Source: Sphingomonadales bacterium BRH_c42 (GTDB lineage: Bacteria; Pseudomonadota; Alphaproteobacteria; Sphingomonadales; Sphingomonadaceae). Taken from it: DNA of 42,015 nucleotides. The stretch covers positions 1-42,015 of the forward strand of contig LOEX01000132.1 of NCBI GenBank assembly GCA_001516125.1. The letters are read 5' to 3'. The position numbers and the translations under genes were made by a program. Positions 25,781 through 36,407 of this stretch are shown piece by piece (positions within the stretch are counted from its first letter, which is position 1; every line of letters begins with the position of its first letter). The notes below the pieces were generated by a model. That model was not told the origin of the DNA. It made no database searches and saw nothing but the letters and a program-made list of their open reading frames with translations.

Positions 25781-26798
25781 CTTTGATCATCGATTGCCAT
25801 GGCCATTACACCACCGCGCCCGAAGCGCACAGCCTGTGGCGTGAGGAGCAGAAGGCAGCGTTCAAGGATGGACGCGATCCCCCGCCCTATCCCGACATTT
25901 CCGATGACGAAATCCGCCGGACGATCGAAGAAAACCAGCTCCGCCTGGTCCGCGAACGCGGCGCCGACCTGACGATCTTCTCGCCGCGCGCTTCGGCCAT
26001 GGCGCATCACGTCGGCGATCAGACGGTGAGCGCCGAATGGGCGCGGCATTGCAACAACCTCATCTACCGGGTCACGCAATTGTTCCCCGATAGCTTCGTC
26101 GGTGTGTGCATGCTGCCGCAATCGCCCGAGGCCGATCTGGCTGCGTCGGTGGCCGAGCTGGAGCGCTGCGTCACGCAGCTTGGATTTGTCGGTTGCAATC
26201 TCAACCCCGATCCTGGCGGCGGGCATTTCAAGCTGCCGCCGCTGACCGATCGCTACTGGTATCCGATATACGAGAAGATGGTCGAACTGGACGTGCCCGC
26301 GATGATCCACGTTTCGGGCAGCTGCAATCCCGGGCTGCATGCCACCGGCGCATTCTATATCGCCGCTGACACAATTGCCTTCATGCAACTGATCGAGGGC
26401 GATCTATTTGCCGATTTTCCCACGCTGCGTTTCATCATTCCGCACGGCGGAGGCGCTGTTCCCTATCACTGGGGCCGCTACCGGGGCCTCGCCGACATGC
26501 TGAAGAAGCCGGATCTGGCCGGGCACGTCATGAACAACGTCTATTTCGACACCTGCGTCTATCACCAGCCCGGCATCGACCTGCTGGCCGACGTGATCGA
26601 GACGAAGAACATCCTGTTCGGCAGCGAAATGGTGGGTGCGGTGCGCGGAATCGACCCGCAGACCGGGCATTATTTCGACGACACCAAGCGCTATGTCGAT
26701 GCGTTGGCGATCACCGCTGAGCAGCGCCATGCCATCTACGAAGGCAATGCAAGGCGTGTTTTTCCCCGCCTTGATACGCTGTTGAAGGAGAAGGGGTT

Positions 26799-26802
<4 letters not shown>
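25777..26802 (+). CDS. ligJ: 4-Oxalomesaconate hydratase
   Basis: Hydrates 4-oxalomesaconate to 4-carboxy-4-hydroxy-2-oxoadipate in the protocatechuate 4,5-cleavage pathway. 341 aa, the same length as SYK-6 LigJ. It is an amidohydrolase-superfamily protein: IIDCHGHYTTAPEA has the HxH metal motif near residue 7, then PAMIHVSGSC near residue 175, FIIPHGGGAVPYHWGRY near residue 220 and ILFGSEMVGAVRG near residue 285. The start overlaps the preceding stop (ATGA) with AGGGGG upstream, and its own stop overlaps the ligA start (ATGA). The enzymes acting before it (LigI, LigU) and after it (LigK) are not in this window. Confidence 0.95.
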
Positions 26803-28058
<1,256 letters not shown>

Positions 28059-28059
<1 letters not shown>

Positions 28060-28994
28060 TGAGAATCGCACTGGCGGGCGCCGGCGCCTTTGGCGAAAAG
28101 CACCTCGACGGTCTGATGAACATCGACGGAGTGGAAATCGTTTCGATCATCAGCCGAACGGGAGAACAGGCTGCCACTGTCGCGGAAAAATATGGAGCAA
28201 GGCACAGTTCGACCCGGCTCGAGGATGCGCTCGCGCGCGACGACGTTGACGCGGTGATCCTGTGCACGCCCACGCAGATGCACGCGCAGCAGGCCATCGC
28301 CTGCATGGACGCGGGCAAGCATGTCCAGATCGAGATTCCGCTGGCGGACAGCCTCGCCGATGCAGAGGCGGTTCTGACCAAGGCCGAGCAAACCGGCCTA
28401 ACCTGCATGGTTGGCCACACGCGGCGCTTCAACCCGTCGCACCAATGGGTCCATCGCCGGATCGTGGCGGGTGATCTGGCTATCCAGCAGATGGACGTGC
28501 AGACCTATTTCTTTCGCCGCCAGAACATGAACGCCAAGGGTGAGGCGCGCTCGTGGACCGACCACCTGCTGTGGCACCATGCCGCGCATACGGTCGACCT
28601 TTTCGCCTGGCAGGCCGGCCCCATCGTCAAGGCCAATGCCATCGCGGGGCCGCTCCATCCTGAGCTGGGCATCGCAATGGACATGTCGATCCAGCTCCAG
28701 AGCGAGTGCGGCGCGATCTGCACTCTGTCGCTGTCGTTCAACAATGACGGGCCGCTGGGCACCTTCTTCCGGTACATCGGCGACAGCGGAACCTATATCG
28801 CGCGCTATGACGACCTCGTCACAGGGCGCGAGGGACCGGTCGACCTGTCGGGCGTGGCGGTTTCAAACAATGGCATCGAACTGCAAGACCGCGAATTTGT
28901 CGCCGCGATCCGTGAAGGCCGTTCGCCGCTTTCCAGCGTTGCCGATGTCATGCCCTGCTACCGGGTACTCCACCAGCTTGAAGGACAGTTATGA
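28059..28994 (+). CDS. ligC: 4-Carboxy-2-hydroxymuconate-6-semialdehyde dehydrogenase
   Basis: NADP-dependent oxidation of the LigAB ring-cleavage product (as its hemiacetal) to 2-pyrone-4,6-dicarboxylate. 311 aa, against about 315 in SYK-6. It has the Gfo/Idh/MocA fold: MRIALAGAGAFGEKHLDGL is the nucleotide-binding start, VILCTPTQMHA and VQIEIPLADS follow, then GHTRRFNPSHQW, MDVQTYFFRRQNMNA and DHLLWHHAAHTVDLFAW of the substrate domain. Two ATGs (28056 and 28059) overlap the ligB stop; 28059 matches the known N-terminus and sits 8 bases after GGAG. Its stop overlaps the pobA start (ATGA). Confidence 0.96.
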
Positions 28995-30166
28995 CCATGC
29001 GTACGGATGTTGTCATCATCGGGGCAGGCCCGGCCGGTCTTCTGCTTGGCCATCTGCTGCGCGCCGAAGGGATCGCCTGCGTGGTGCTCGAGAGGCAAAC
29101 CCCCGATTATGTGCTGTCGCGCATTCGTGCCGGCGTGCTCGAAACGGTGGCGACCGACCTCATGACACGGCTTGGCCTGGACGCGCGCATGAATGCCGAA
29201 GGCCTGTGGCACAACGGCTTCAACCTGGCCGATGGCGAGCGGCTGGTGCGGATCGATCTTGCCGAACTTACCGGCCGCAAGGTGATGGTTTATGGGCAGA
29301 CCGAGATCACGCGCGATCTGATGGATGCGGCGCCCGGGCGCGGGCTTGAGGTCATCTATGAGGCGGAGGATGTCGCCCTACATGATATCGAGGGCGATGC
29401 GCCCTATATCACCTATTCCGCGGACGGCACGGGCCATCGTATCGACGCGCGCTTCATCTGCGGCTGCGACGGTTTCTACGGCCCCTCGCGCGCAGCGATA
29501 CCTGACAGTGTCGGCCGCCCGTTCGAACGGGTCTATCCCTTTGGCTGGCTGGGCATTCTGGCAGACGTTCCGCCGTGCAATCACGAGCTGATCTACACCA
29601 ATCATGAGCGCGGTTTTGCACTGGCATCGATGCGTTCTATGCAGCGCAGCCGCTATTATATCGACGTGCCGTTGACGGAAAAGATCGAGGATTGGCCTGA
29701 TGACCGCATCTGGGACGAACTGGCGATCCGCCTGGGGCCTGACGCCGCAGCAGGGATGACGCGCGGACCCTCGATCGAGAAAAGCATCGCGCCGCTGCGC
29801 TCGTTCGTGTTCGAGCCGATGCGTCACGGCAGCCTGATGCTGGCCGGCGACGCCGCGCATATTGTTCCGCCAACAGGCGCCAAGGGGCTCAACCTGGCTG
29901 CCTCTGACGTCCACTATCTGTGCGATGCCCTGACCGCCTATTTCCGGCACAATGACGCTGACGCGATTGCCGGTTATTCTGACAAGGCGTTGGCCCGCGT
30001 GTGGAAGTCCGAACGGTTTAGCTGGTCGCTGACCAATCTGATGCACCGCTTCCCCGACGATGGTCCGTTCGAGAGGCGGATGCAGGTTGCCGAGCTCGAC
30101 TATATCGCCTCGAGCCGCGCGGCGCAGATGGTGATAGCCGAAAACTATGTCGGCCTGCCGGTATGA
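28991..30166 (+). CDS. pobA: 4-Hydroxybenzoate 3-monooxygenase
   Basis: FAD flavoprotein that hydroxylates 4-hydroxybenzoate to protocatechuate with NAD(P)H and oxygen; 391 aa, the usual size. DVVIIGAGPAGLLLGHLL is the FAD dinucleotide motif. RIRAGVLE near residue 45 and YGQTEITRDLMD near residue 105 are PobA-type substrate and flavin segments. CGCDGFYGPSR near residue 160 is the DG motif, and GSLMLAGDAAHIVPPTGAKGLNLA near residue 285 is the GD/FAD motif. Being the last gene of the ligJABC operon, it feeds 4-hydroxybenzoate (from 4-coumarate) straight into ring cleavage. AAGGA lies 6 bases before the ATG that overlaps the ligC stop. No pobR gene is adjacent. Confidence 0.96.
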   Translation: MTMRTDVVIIGAGPAGLLLGHLLRAEGIACVVLERQTPDYVLSRIRAGVLETVATDLMTRLGLDARMNAEGLWHNGFNLADGERLVRIDLAELTGRKVMVYGQTEITRDLMDAAPGRGLEVIYEAEDVALHDIEGDAPYITYSADGTGHRIDARFICGCDGFYGPSRAAIPDSVGRPFERVYPFGWLGILADVPPCNHELIYTNHERGFALASMRSMQRSRYYIDVPLTEKIEDWPDDRIWDELAIRLGPDAAAGMTRGPSIEKSIAPLRSFVFEPMRHGSLMLAGDAAHIVPPTGAKGLNLAASDVHYLCDALTAYFRHNDADAIAGYSDKALARVWKSERFSWSLTNLMHRFPDDGPFERRMQVAELDYIASSRAAQMVIAENYVGLPV

Positions 30167-30270
30167 CGGCAGAGCGGGCGACCGGGTCCTGACCATAATT
30201 GTGCATACCGTGACGCCCCCCGTTGCCCTTCCCTGCGCGAGATACTGCAAATAGGGGCTGGCGAGGTCCA

Positions 30271-30301
30271 CTGACATATTGTATGTAATACTTACAATAT
30301 G
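30271..30301 (+). promoter_or_regulatory. folD promoter covered by a long near-perfect palindrome
   Basis: CTGACA (30271-30276), 16 bases, TACAAT (30293-30298) is a good promoter. It lies inside a 27-base palindrome (30275-30301) with 9-bp perfect arms CATATTGTA / TACAATATG; only the centre and one pair fail to match. The core TTGTATGTAATACTTACAA recurs before the third marR gene and in weaker form in the ligM/purU spacer. This is a strong repressor-site candidate for the adjacent MarR. Confidence 0.85.
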
Positions 30302-30326
30302 TGGTTCTTGGGGATCTCGTGAAGGC

Positions 30327-31208
30327 ATGGCGAATATCATCGACGGGCGCGCCATGGCGGGGCGCCTGCTGGACAGTGTTGCAAACAATGTGTGCGAGCT
30401 GCGTGCCCGCCACGGCCTGCATCCCGCACTGGCGGTCGTGCTGATCGGCGATGATCCAGCCAGCGACATCTATGTCCGCAACAAGCTGAAGGCCTGCAAG
30501 AAGGTCGGCATTGCCTCGCGCGAGCACCGCTTGCCCGCGACTACTACCCAGCGTGACCTGATGGCGCTGGTCGACGCGCTCAATCGTGACGGCGATGTGC
30601 ACGGCATTCTGGTCCAGCTGCCGTTACCGAAACACCTCGATGCCCAGCCTGTCCTCGATGCTATCGCGCCGGAAAAGGACGTGGACGGTTTCCACCCGGT
30701 CAACGTCGGACGCCTGACGACTGCCGGCGGCGGCCTGGTTCCGTGCACTCCGCTCGGCTGCATGATGCTGCTGGATAGCGTGATCCCCGATTTTCGCGGG
30801 CTGGACGCCGTTGTCATCGGCAAATCGAACATCGTTGGCAAACCCGTGGCGCTGCTGCTGCTCGAACGCGAATGCACGGTGACGGTCACGCATATCGAAA
30901 CGCGGAACCTCGCCGATATCGTGCGCAAGGCCGATATTGTCGTCGTCGCGGCGGGGCATGCCGGGTTGGTGCGGGGGAGCTGGGTCAAGCCCGGTGCAAC
31001 CGTCATCGATGTCGGGATAAACCGGGTTGTCGATGCCTCGGGGAAAACCCGTATCGTCGGCGACACATGCTTTGGCGCGATGGACCATGCCGCCGCAGTC
31101 ACACCTGTGCCAGGCGGCGTCGGCCCGATGACGATTGCCTGTCTGATGGCCAACACTGCGCGTGCGGCGCAGATGGCGGCGATGGCGCGGGAATGTGAAT
31201 ATGGCTGA
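30327..31208 (+). CDS. folD: Methylenetetrahydrofolate dehydrogenase / methenyltetrahydrofolate cyclohydrolase
   Basis: Bifunctional enzyme turning methylene- into 10-formyl-tetrahydrofolate; 293 aa. ATG at 30327 ([15 protein letters not shown]) is preferred; the 16 earlier codons of the track lie in the operator. Seen: [16 protein letters not shown] with the catalytic Tyr and Lys near residue 52, [10 protein letters not shown] near residue 95, [28 protein letters not shown] (NADP site) near residue 165 and [10 protein letters not shown] near residue 260. In this setting it links MetF to PurU in recycling methyl groups from LigM. As it has its own MarR-type operator it is probably a substrate-induced second copy, not the housekeeping folD. 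The stop overlaps folB by 8 bases. Confidence 0.94.
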   Translation: MANIIDGRAMAGRLLDSVANNVCELRARHGLHPALAVVLIGDDPASDIYVRNKLKACKKVGIASREHRLPATTTQRDLMALVDALNRDGDVHGILVQLPLPKHLDAQPVLDAIAPEKDVDGFHPVNVGRLTTAGGGLVPCTPLGCMMLLDSVIPDFRGLDAVVIGKSNIVGKPVALLLLERECTVTVTHIETRNLADIVRKADIVVVAAGHAGLVRGSWVKPGATVIDVGINRVVDASGKTRIVGDTCFGAMDHAAAVTPVPGGVGPMTIACLMANTARAAQMAAMARECEYG

Positions 31209-31560
31209 CACGCGCATCGTATCGCAGACCGTATCGGTCGACGATATCCGGGTCGAAGCCTTCATCGGAGTGCACGCGCATGAACGGCTGCATCGCCAGT
31301 CGCTCAACATATCCGTCAGGCTTACTATCGATCCGCCGCTGTCCGACGATCTTGCCGCGACGCTCGATTACAACCGGATCGTCGATGAATGCCGGGAGCT
31401 GGCGGATGAAGGCGTCGCGCTCATCGAGACGTTTGTGCATCGGCTGGCATACAGGTTGATCGGCTATGCCGGGGTTCGCCGCTCCGAGGTCCGCGTCGAA
31501 AAACGCGGCGCGCTGGCCAACGGCATGGCTGGAGCGGCGATCATGCTGGAACGTGGCTAG
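31201..31560 (+). CDS. folB: Dihydroneopterin aldolase-family protein (FolB-like)
   Basis: 119 aa tunnel-fold enzyme, the normal FolB length. ATG at 31201 ([21 protein letters not shown]) overlaps the folD end by 8 bases. Seen: [20 protein letters not shown] with the conserved G-V/I-x-x-x-E pattern, [18 protein letters not shown] with the conserved Asp-Tyr, [12 protein letters not shown] with the active-site Glu, and [20 protein letters not shown], where the catalytic Lys is expected (KRGAL). FolB makes the pterin precursor of folate, so being co-transcribed with folD suggests that the folate pool is enlarged when demethylation runs. A changed function in C1 handling cannot be excluded. Confidence 0.85.
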   Translation: MADTRIVSQTVSVDDIRVEAFIGVHAHERLHRQSLNISVRLTIDPPLSDDLAATLDYNRIVDECRELADEGVALIETFVHRLAYRLIGYAGVRRSEVRVEKRGALANGMAGAAIMLERG

Positions 31561-31633
31561 GGACTGATGCCATTACATAGACCTGCGGTGACGGACGCAG
31601 TGCCCTGGCCGACTCTTGCTCGACAGACGGATA

Positions 31634-31652
31634 TTGTATGTTGTACCGACAA
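31634..31652. promoter_or_regulatory. Operator upstream of the third marR gene
   Basis: TTGTATGTTGTACCGACAA matches the folD operator core at 15 of 19 positions, with both outer half-sites (TTGTATGT and ACAA) kept. It lies 26 bases before the MarR start, so auto-repression is likely. Confidence 0.72.
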
Positions 31653-31677
31653 TGACCGGCAATGCGTTGAGGCAGAA

Positions 31678-32151
31678 ATGAAAAGTGCACAAGAGACACT
31701 GGTGCCGACCACCCCGCATGTTGAGGGCGACGAGGACATCGGTGAAATCCGCAACATCGTGGGCTTTCATATCCGCCTGGCGCATGGCGCCGTCTATCGT
31801 CACTTTTCCGAGACGTTCGCCGCACTGGATTTGACGCAAAAGCAGGTTTCGGTGCTGTGGCTGGTCGACGATCATCCCAATATTGCCCAGACCGGACTCG
31901 CGCAGCGTATGCGGATGGACCGTGCGACCACGATGGCGATCATCAACCGGCTGGAGGGCCGCGGTCTTCTGGTCCGGGGCCGTTCGCCCGATGATGGGCG
32001 CAAGCAGACGCTCAATCTCACCGATTCCGGGCGCGCGATGCTCGGCACCGCCAAGGTGGCAATTGCCGAGCACGAAAATTGGCTGAAGGCGCGCTTCACC
32101 GATGCGGAAGTGGCGCACTTGATCGAGCTGCTCACCAGAATCCACGAATAG
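31678..32151 (+). CDS. MarR-family regulator, DesR-like candidate for C1/demethylation genes
   Basis: Winged-helix regulator of 157 aa. ATG at 31678 (MKSAQETLVPTT) follows GAGG; the earlier track start lies upstream of the operator. The helix-turn-helix is AQTGLAQRMRMDRATTMAIINRLEGRG (about residues 78-104), the wing has SPDDGRKQTLNLTDSG, and N-terminal helices for dimerisation begin near residue 25 (EIRNIVGFHIRL). A palindrome before it is shared with the folD promoter and, more loosely, the ligM/purU spacer. In SYK-6 the MarR protein DesR represses ligM, so this gene is the best DesR candidate here by operator logic. The ligand (vanillate or an aldehyde) is inferred. Confidence 0.88.
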   Translation: MKSAQETLVPTTPHVEGDEDIGEIRNIVGFHIRLAHGAVYRHFSETFAALDLTQKQVSVLWLVDDHPNIAQTGLAQRMRMDRATTMAIINRLEGRGLLVRGRSPDDGRKQTLNLTDSGRAMLGTAKVAIAEHENWLKARFTDAEVAHLIELLTRIHE

Positions 32152-32261
32152 CAAGAATGAATGGCGGCGCGCGATTCGCAATTAGGGCGCGCATGCAATT
32201 GGTGTAGCGATAGACGCTCGACTCGCGTGCGACGAGATCGATGTTTGGGGAGGGATGAGTG

Positions 32262-33578
32262 ATGGCAGGCGAGGCTATACGCCGCGATGCAAAATCCATT
32301 ATCGACGATGGACCGATGAACGCCTGGCAATGGGCGATCATCGCGGTCACCGTCGGGCTCAATGCGCTCGACGGATTCGATGTGCTGTCGATCAGCTTTG
32401 CCTCACCGGGGATTGCCAGCGAATGGCAGCTAGACAAGGCCACCTTGGGCTGGCTCCTGTCGATGGAACTGCTGGGCATGGCGTTAGGATCGGTCACGCT
32501 GGGCGGGGTTGCCGACAAGGCGGGGCGCAGACCCACGATATTGGGATGCCTGATCGCGATGACGGCGGGAATGTACGGTGCATCGCAAGCTGACGGGCTG
32601 ACTACATTGCTCAGTTGGCGGCTGCTGACCGGGCTTGGCATCGGCGGCATGCTGGCCGCCATAAATGCCGCGGCGGCAGAGTTTTCCAACATGCGCTGGC
32701 GCAATCTGGCGCTGGCTTTGATGGTCATCGGCTATCCCGTTGGCGGGGTTCTGGGCGGCCTGGCAGTGCAGCAATTGCTGGAAACGGGGACATGGCGTGA
32801 CGTGTTCGCTTTCGGCGCCGTGGCCACAGCCGTGTTCATCCCCATCGTATGGCTGATCGTACCTGAAAGCGTTGCCCTGCTTGACCGCAACCGGAAACCG
32901 CGCGCGCTCGAGCGGATCAACCGCACGCTTGCGCGCTTCGCCCTGCCGGCGGCGCAGGCTCTGAGCCTGGTCAGCGAAACCGAACCCAAGCGGTCGATCA
33001 TCGACATATTCCGGCCTGCGATGATCGCCACGACATTGCTCATCACCTTTGCCTATTTCGCGCATATCACCAGCTTCTATTTCATCCTGAAATGGGTGCC
33101 CAAGATTGTCGTCGACATGGGGTTCGAGGCAAAGCTGGCAGCCGGAGTGCTCACCTGGGCCAATGTCGGCGGGGCCACCGGCGGCGCGATATTCGGGTTG
33201 GCGGCCACGCGCGTGGGATTGCGCAAGCTGACCATCTTCACGCTGTTCGTTTCATCGGGCATGATCGTGTGGTTTGGCCGCGGGGCAGGCGATATTGTCA
33301 CGCTCTCGGCCATAGTGGCTATCGCGGGGCTGTTTACCAATTCGGCGGTCGTCGGCCTCTATTCGTTGTTCGCCAAGGTGTTTCCGACGCATGTTCGCGC
33401 GACCGGCACGGGCTTCGCCATTGGGGTCGGGCGCGGCGGCTCGGCATTGGCCCCGATACTCGCCGGTTATCTGTTCCAGGCCGGATTTGGCCTGCAATCC
33501 GTGGCGATCGTGATGGGCACTGGTTCGCTGCTCGCGGCGGCGGCACTGTTGATGCTCAAGGAACGCGCTGGCGATTGA
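32262..33578 (+). CDS. MFS aromatic-acid transporter (AAHS family, PcaK-like)
   Basis: Inner-membrane proton symporter of 438 aa with 12 predicted hydrophobic helices. ATG at 32262 has GGGGAGGG 7 bases upstream. The first helix has GLNALDGFDVLSISFASPG, the DGFD signature of the aromatic acid:H+ symporters, where the Asp is needed for transport. GGVADKAGRRPTIL is the loop 2-3 MFS motif, and PTHVRATGTGFAIGVGRGG near residue 380 is the loop 10-11 equivalent. PcaK of SYK-6 imports protocatechuate. Here uptake of protocatechuate, vanillate or 4-hydroxybenzoate would fit. A terminator hairpin follows, shared with the convergent receptor gene. Confidence 0.9.
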   Translation: MAGEAIRRDAKSIIDDGPMNAWQWAIIAVTVGLNALDGFDVLSISFASPGIASEWQLDKATLGWLLSMELLGMALGSVTLGGVADKAGRRPTILGCLIAMTAGMYGASQADGLTTLLSWRLLTGLGIGGMLAAINAAAAEFSNMRWRNLALALMVIGYPVGGVLGGLAVQQLLETGTWRDVFAFGAVATAVFIPIVWLIVPESVALLDRNRKPRALERINRTLARFALPAAQALSLVSETEPKRSIIDIFRPAMIATTLLITFAYFAHITSFYFILKWVPKIVVDMGFEAKLAAGVLTWANVGGATGGAIFGLAATRVGLRKLTIFTLFVSSGMIVWFGRGAGDIVTLSAIVAIAGLFTNSAVVGLYSLFAKVFPTHVRATGTGFAIGVGRGGSALAPILAGYLFQAGFGLQSVAIVMGTGSLLAAAALLMLKERAGD

Positions 33579-33659
33579 GGGCTGGCGCCCGATGCGAAAA
33601 GGTGAAGCAATCCCGCCGCGTTCGCCGTTCCGCCGATAAGTCGATTACCGCAATGAAAT

Positions 33660-33689
33660 GGGGAGCGTGAAATCCGCTTCACGCTCCCC
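33660..33689. terminator. Strong bidirectional terminator hairpin
   Basis: Perfect 12-bp arms GGGGAGCGTGAA / TTCACGCTCCCC with a 6-base loop lie between two convergent genes (MFS ending 33578, receptor ending 33731). Flanks are mildly T-rich on the minus side (ATTTCATT) and TTCCAATTAT on the plus side. This is the clearest terminator of the window. Confidence 0.88.
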
Positions 33690-33730
33690 GTTCCAATTAT
33701 GCTCTTCGCACATCTCTGATGGTTGAGGCT

Positions 33731-36067
33731 CTAGAAGCGATGCCCCACCGTGACGCCATAGCTGCGCGGCGGCATCAGGGTTCCGCCGATGGCACGGCTG
33801 GTCGAGATCGAGAAGCTTCCCGAATAGACCAGCTCATCGGTCAGGTTCTTGCCCCACACATTGATGGTGAATGCCCGGTCAGGTGATTCATACAGGATGT
33901 TGGCATCGAGCATGATGTAGCCATCCTGCGACAGGCGGTCGTCGTTGAATTCGGTATGGAACTGCTTGCTTCTATAGGAGAAATTGCCGCCGAAGGTAAG
34001 CGAGCCGCCATTGTCCAGGTCCACCGTGTAAGCCGGGGCGAGATTGGTGCTCCAGTGCGGTGACATGCGCGTGGCATTGCCCGACAGGTCGAGGGCCGGC
34101 ACGCTATCCCCGCCCGGGCCGAACAGCGCCGGGTCGAGCGGATCGCGCGAGAAGAAGTCGGTGAACTCCGAATCGAGATAGGCGACCGTGGCATTGACGA
34201 CGAATGCCGGGGTTACCCGCCAACGAGCCTCAAGCTCGACGCCGTAAGCTTCCGATTGGGCAGCATTGGTCAGCGTGCTGGTGAAGAACGGAGGAGTCGG
34301 GATCGGACGTGTCAGGGAAAACTGCCCGTTCTTGAGCGTCTGGTAGAATGCAGCAAGGTTGAATTGCAGCGGTCCGCCCGATGTCTTGACGCCGACCTCG
34401 AATGCCTCGACCTTCTCCGGATCGACAAACGGCAACGGTTGCGTCAGCGAAAGGCGCCGGGTCGAACCGATTTCCGCGGTGCCGCTCTTGAAACCGCGCG
34501 ACCAGTTGGCAAAGAAGAGCAGGTCGGAATTCGGGCGGAATTCGAGCCCGAGCGAGGGCGAGAAGTCGTTCCATGACTTGCTCGCATCCCATTGCAGCGT
34601 ATCGAGAACGAGCATGTTGAGCGCTGCCGAACCCAGCCCGGTATTGTTGCGCAGTCGCCGCTCTTCCCAGCTGTAACGCGCCCCCGCCTTGATCGACAAT
34701 TGCTCGGACAGATCGAAGGTGAGATTGCCAAAGGCAGCCCATGTCTCGACATCCAGGCGGCCGTCAAACTGCACGCGGAACGGGTCGCTGTTGGTCAACA
34801 CATCGAAGCCGATGTGGTTTTCGACATTGATAGTTTCGTTGAGATAGAACAGTCCAAACACGCCGTGCAGCCGGTCGGTTTCAAGGTTCAGCTGGAGTTC
34901 CTCCGAAAACTGATGCTGGAACACTGGCTGCCAGTGGTTGGCGCTTTGTTGCAGCGCATTGGTTTGAGCCAGCGGAAACCCGAGATAAGACGACATGTCG
35001 AAATCGTGGAAGAAGATCGCTTCGAAATCACGGTAACTGGTCAGCGATTTGATGGTCAGCGCGTCGCCGGCCTCAAGCGTTACCAGCCCCGTCAGCGCCC
35101 ATTGATCGCGGTTGTTGATCGGGTCGAAATTGGTGCGCAGATTGCGCGGATTGCTGGAAAAACTGGCGGGCGAACCATCGGCGTTGGTGCGCTGGCCAAG
35201 CGCGCTCAGGCTGTCGTTTGCGGCAATGGCGTCATCCAGAACCCCGGGAAACGATACCTCGCGGAACTTGATCGCGTAGGAGCGATCGTCTTCGCTGTGA
35301 TATTCTCCGGTCAGCAGGATCGAGAGCGTCTCGGTCGGCAGGAATTCCAGATGTGCACGGGTGGAAAACTGATTGGCATTGTCGATGTCGTTGCCGGTCA
35401 ATTCGTTGATGCCATAGCCATCGCGCTTGACCGCCCGGAACGCCAGGCGCCCACGGATCTTTTCGGTCAGAGGCCCGCCTACGGCCGCCTCGCCAACCAG
35501 GTTGAGGTCGGGACCGCCAACGGTCAGGCGAGCATAGCCTTGGATTTCATCGGTAGGCTTGGCGGTAATCAGGTTGACCGCGCCGCCGGTCGCATTGCGC
35601 CCGTAAAGCGTGCCCTGCGGCCCGCGCAGCACCTCGACGCGCTCAAGGTCGAACATCGAGCCAAGCTGGGCCTGCGCCAGCGATACAACGGCTCCGTCGA
35701 CATGGAGTGCGACCGAAGGGTCAACGCCGGGCAGCGAGCTGTTGAGGCCGATACCGCGGATAAACAGCTTGGCGAAATTGAAGTCATTGCCGAAGCTGAT
35801 CGTCGGCACCAGATTTTGCAGCGATTCGATGCCGGCCGTATTCGAACTGGCGAGCGTTTCGGCGCCGACCGCTGAAACCGACAGCGAAACGTCCGATAGC
35901 GACTGGGCGCGTTTCTGTGCGGTAACGACGATCTCGGATTCAGTCTCGGTTTCGGCATCTGCATCGGCGCCCTGCGCCAGCGCCGGCGAGCCAATGCCCA
36001 GCAGTGCCAGTGCGGATACGCCCCACAGCGATCCCTTGAACGACTTCGTGTTGCTTAAGCTTTTCAT
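33731..36067 (-). CDS. Classical TonB-dependent outer-membrane receptor next to second ligM-like gene
   Basis: 778 aa. ATG at 36067 (MKSLSNTKSFKGSLWG) has GGGAGGA 6 bases upstream; the signal peptide ends near PALAQ. The TonB box is SEIVVTAQKRAQ near residue 45. The plug carries VEVLRGPQGTLYGRNATGG near residue 140, and the barrel ends YGVTVGHRF with terminal Phe. It lies downstream of, and in the same direction as, the LigM paralog with a 340-base gap, so it may import that enzyme's substrate or a larger lignin-derived precursor. It ends at the strong shared terminator. The ligand is unknown. Confidence 0.92.
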   Translation of the reverse strand: MKSLSNTKSFKGSLWGVSALALLGIGSPALAQGADADAETETESEIVVTAQKRAQSLSDVSLSVSAVGAETLASSNTAGIESLQNLVPTISFGNDFNFAKLFIRGIGLNSSLPGVDPSVALHVDGAVVSLAQAQLGSMFDLERVEVLRGPQGTLYGRNATGGAVNLITAKPTDEIQGYARLTVGGPDLNLVGEAAVGGPLTEKIRGRLAFRAVKRDGYGINELTGNDIDNANQFSTRAHLEFLPTETLSILLTGEYHSEDDRSYAIKFREVSFPGVLDDAIAANDSLSALGQRTNADGSPASFSSNPRNLRTNFDPINNRDQWALTGLVTLEAGDALTIKSLTSYRDFEAIFFHDFDMSSYLGFPLAQTNALQQSANHWQPVFQHQFSEELQLNLETDRLHGVFGLFYLNETINVENHIGFDVLTNSDPFRVQFDGRLDVETWAAFGNLTFDLSEQLSIKAGARYSWEERRLRNNTGLGSAALNMLVLDTLQWDASKSWNDFSPSLGLEFRPNSDLLFFANWSRGFKSGTAEIGSTRRLSLTQPLPFVDPEKVEAFEVGVKTSGGPLQFNLAAFYQTLKNGQFSLTRPIPTPPFFTSTLTNAAQSEAYGVELEARWRVTPAFVVNATVAYLDSEFTDFFSRDPLDPALFGPGGDSVPALDLSGNATRMSPHWSTNLAPAYTVDLDNGGSLTFGGNFSYRSKQFHTEFNDDRLSQDGYIMLDANILYESPDRAFTINVWGKNLTDELVYSGSFSISTSRAIGGTLMPPRSYGVTVGHRF

Positions 36068-36407
36068 GATATTCCTCCCCGTTGTGCCGCATTCTTCCAC
36101 GTCCCAATGCGTGGAGCTGCGCGCTACGTTTCCCTCATTCGACCACTATAAGACCCGGTCCAAAACCGGAAATTGGAATCGCGACCGAGGCATAAGATGT
36201 ATCTAATTCATATTTTCGCATTTCGGTTCGCTCCTGAATGGGCCGAGTCCTGCGGGGTCGCGCCGGTCATGCCCGGAATGTCGGCCTTGCGCGATCCGGC
36301 CGGGTCCCGGAAATTTGGCCCAAGCAGGATCGCCGCCTGTCGTATCGGCCCGAATTGCCACGGGAAAGAAACGCGCCCGTCCGGGCCAGCAAGCCAGATT
36401 TCGTGCG
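36068..36407. other. 340-base spacer between LigM paralog and receptor
   Basis: No convincing gene: the small ORFs here are open only because the GC-rich sequence has few stops. The part near the receptor is AT-richer and should hold its promoter. A 15-base palindrome CCGGT-CCAAA-ACCGG lies at 36155-36169 beside a TATAGT-like element on the minus strand (36146-36151). The left half near 36240-36400 is GC-rich with short self-complementary patches such as GGCCGGG and CCCGG, possibly structured RNA after the upstream gene. Nothing more specific was seen. Confidence 0.4.
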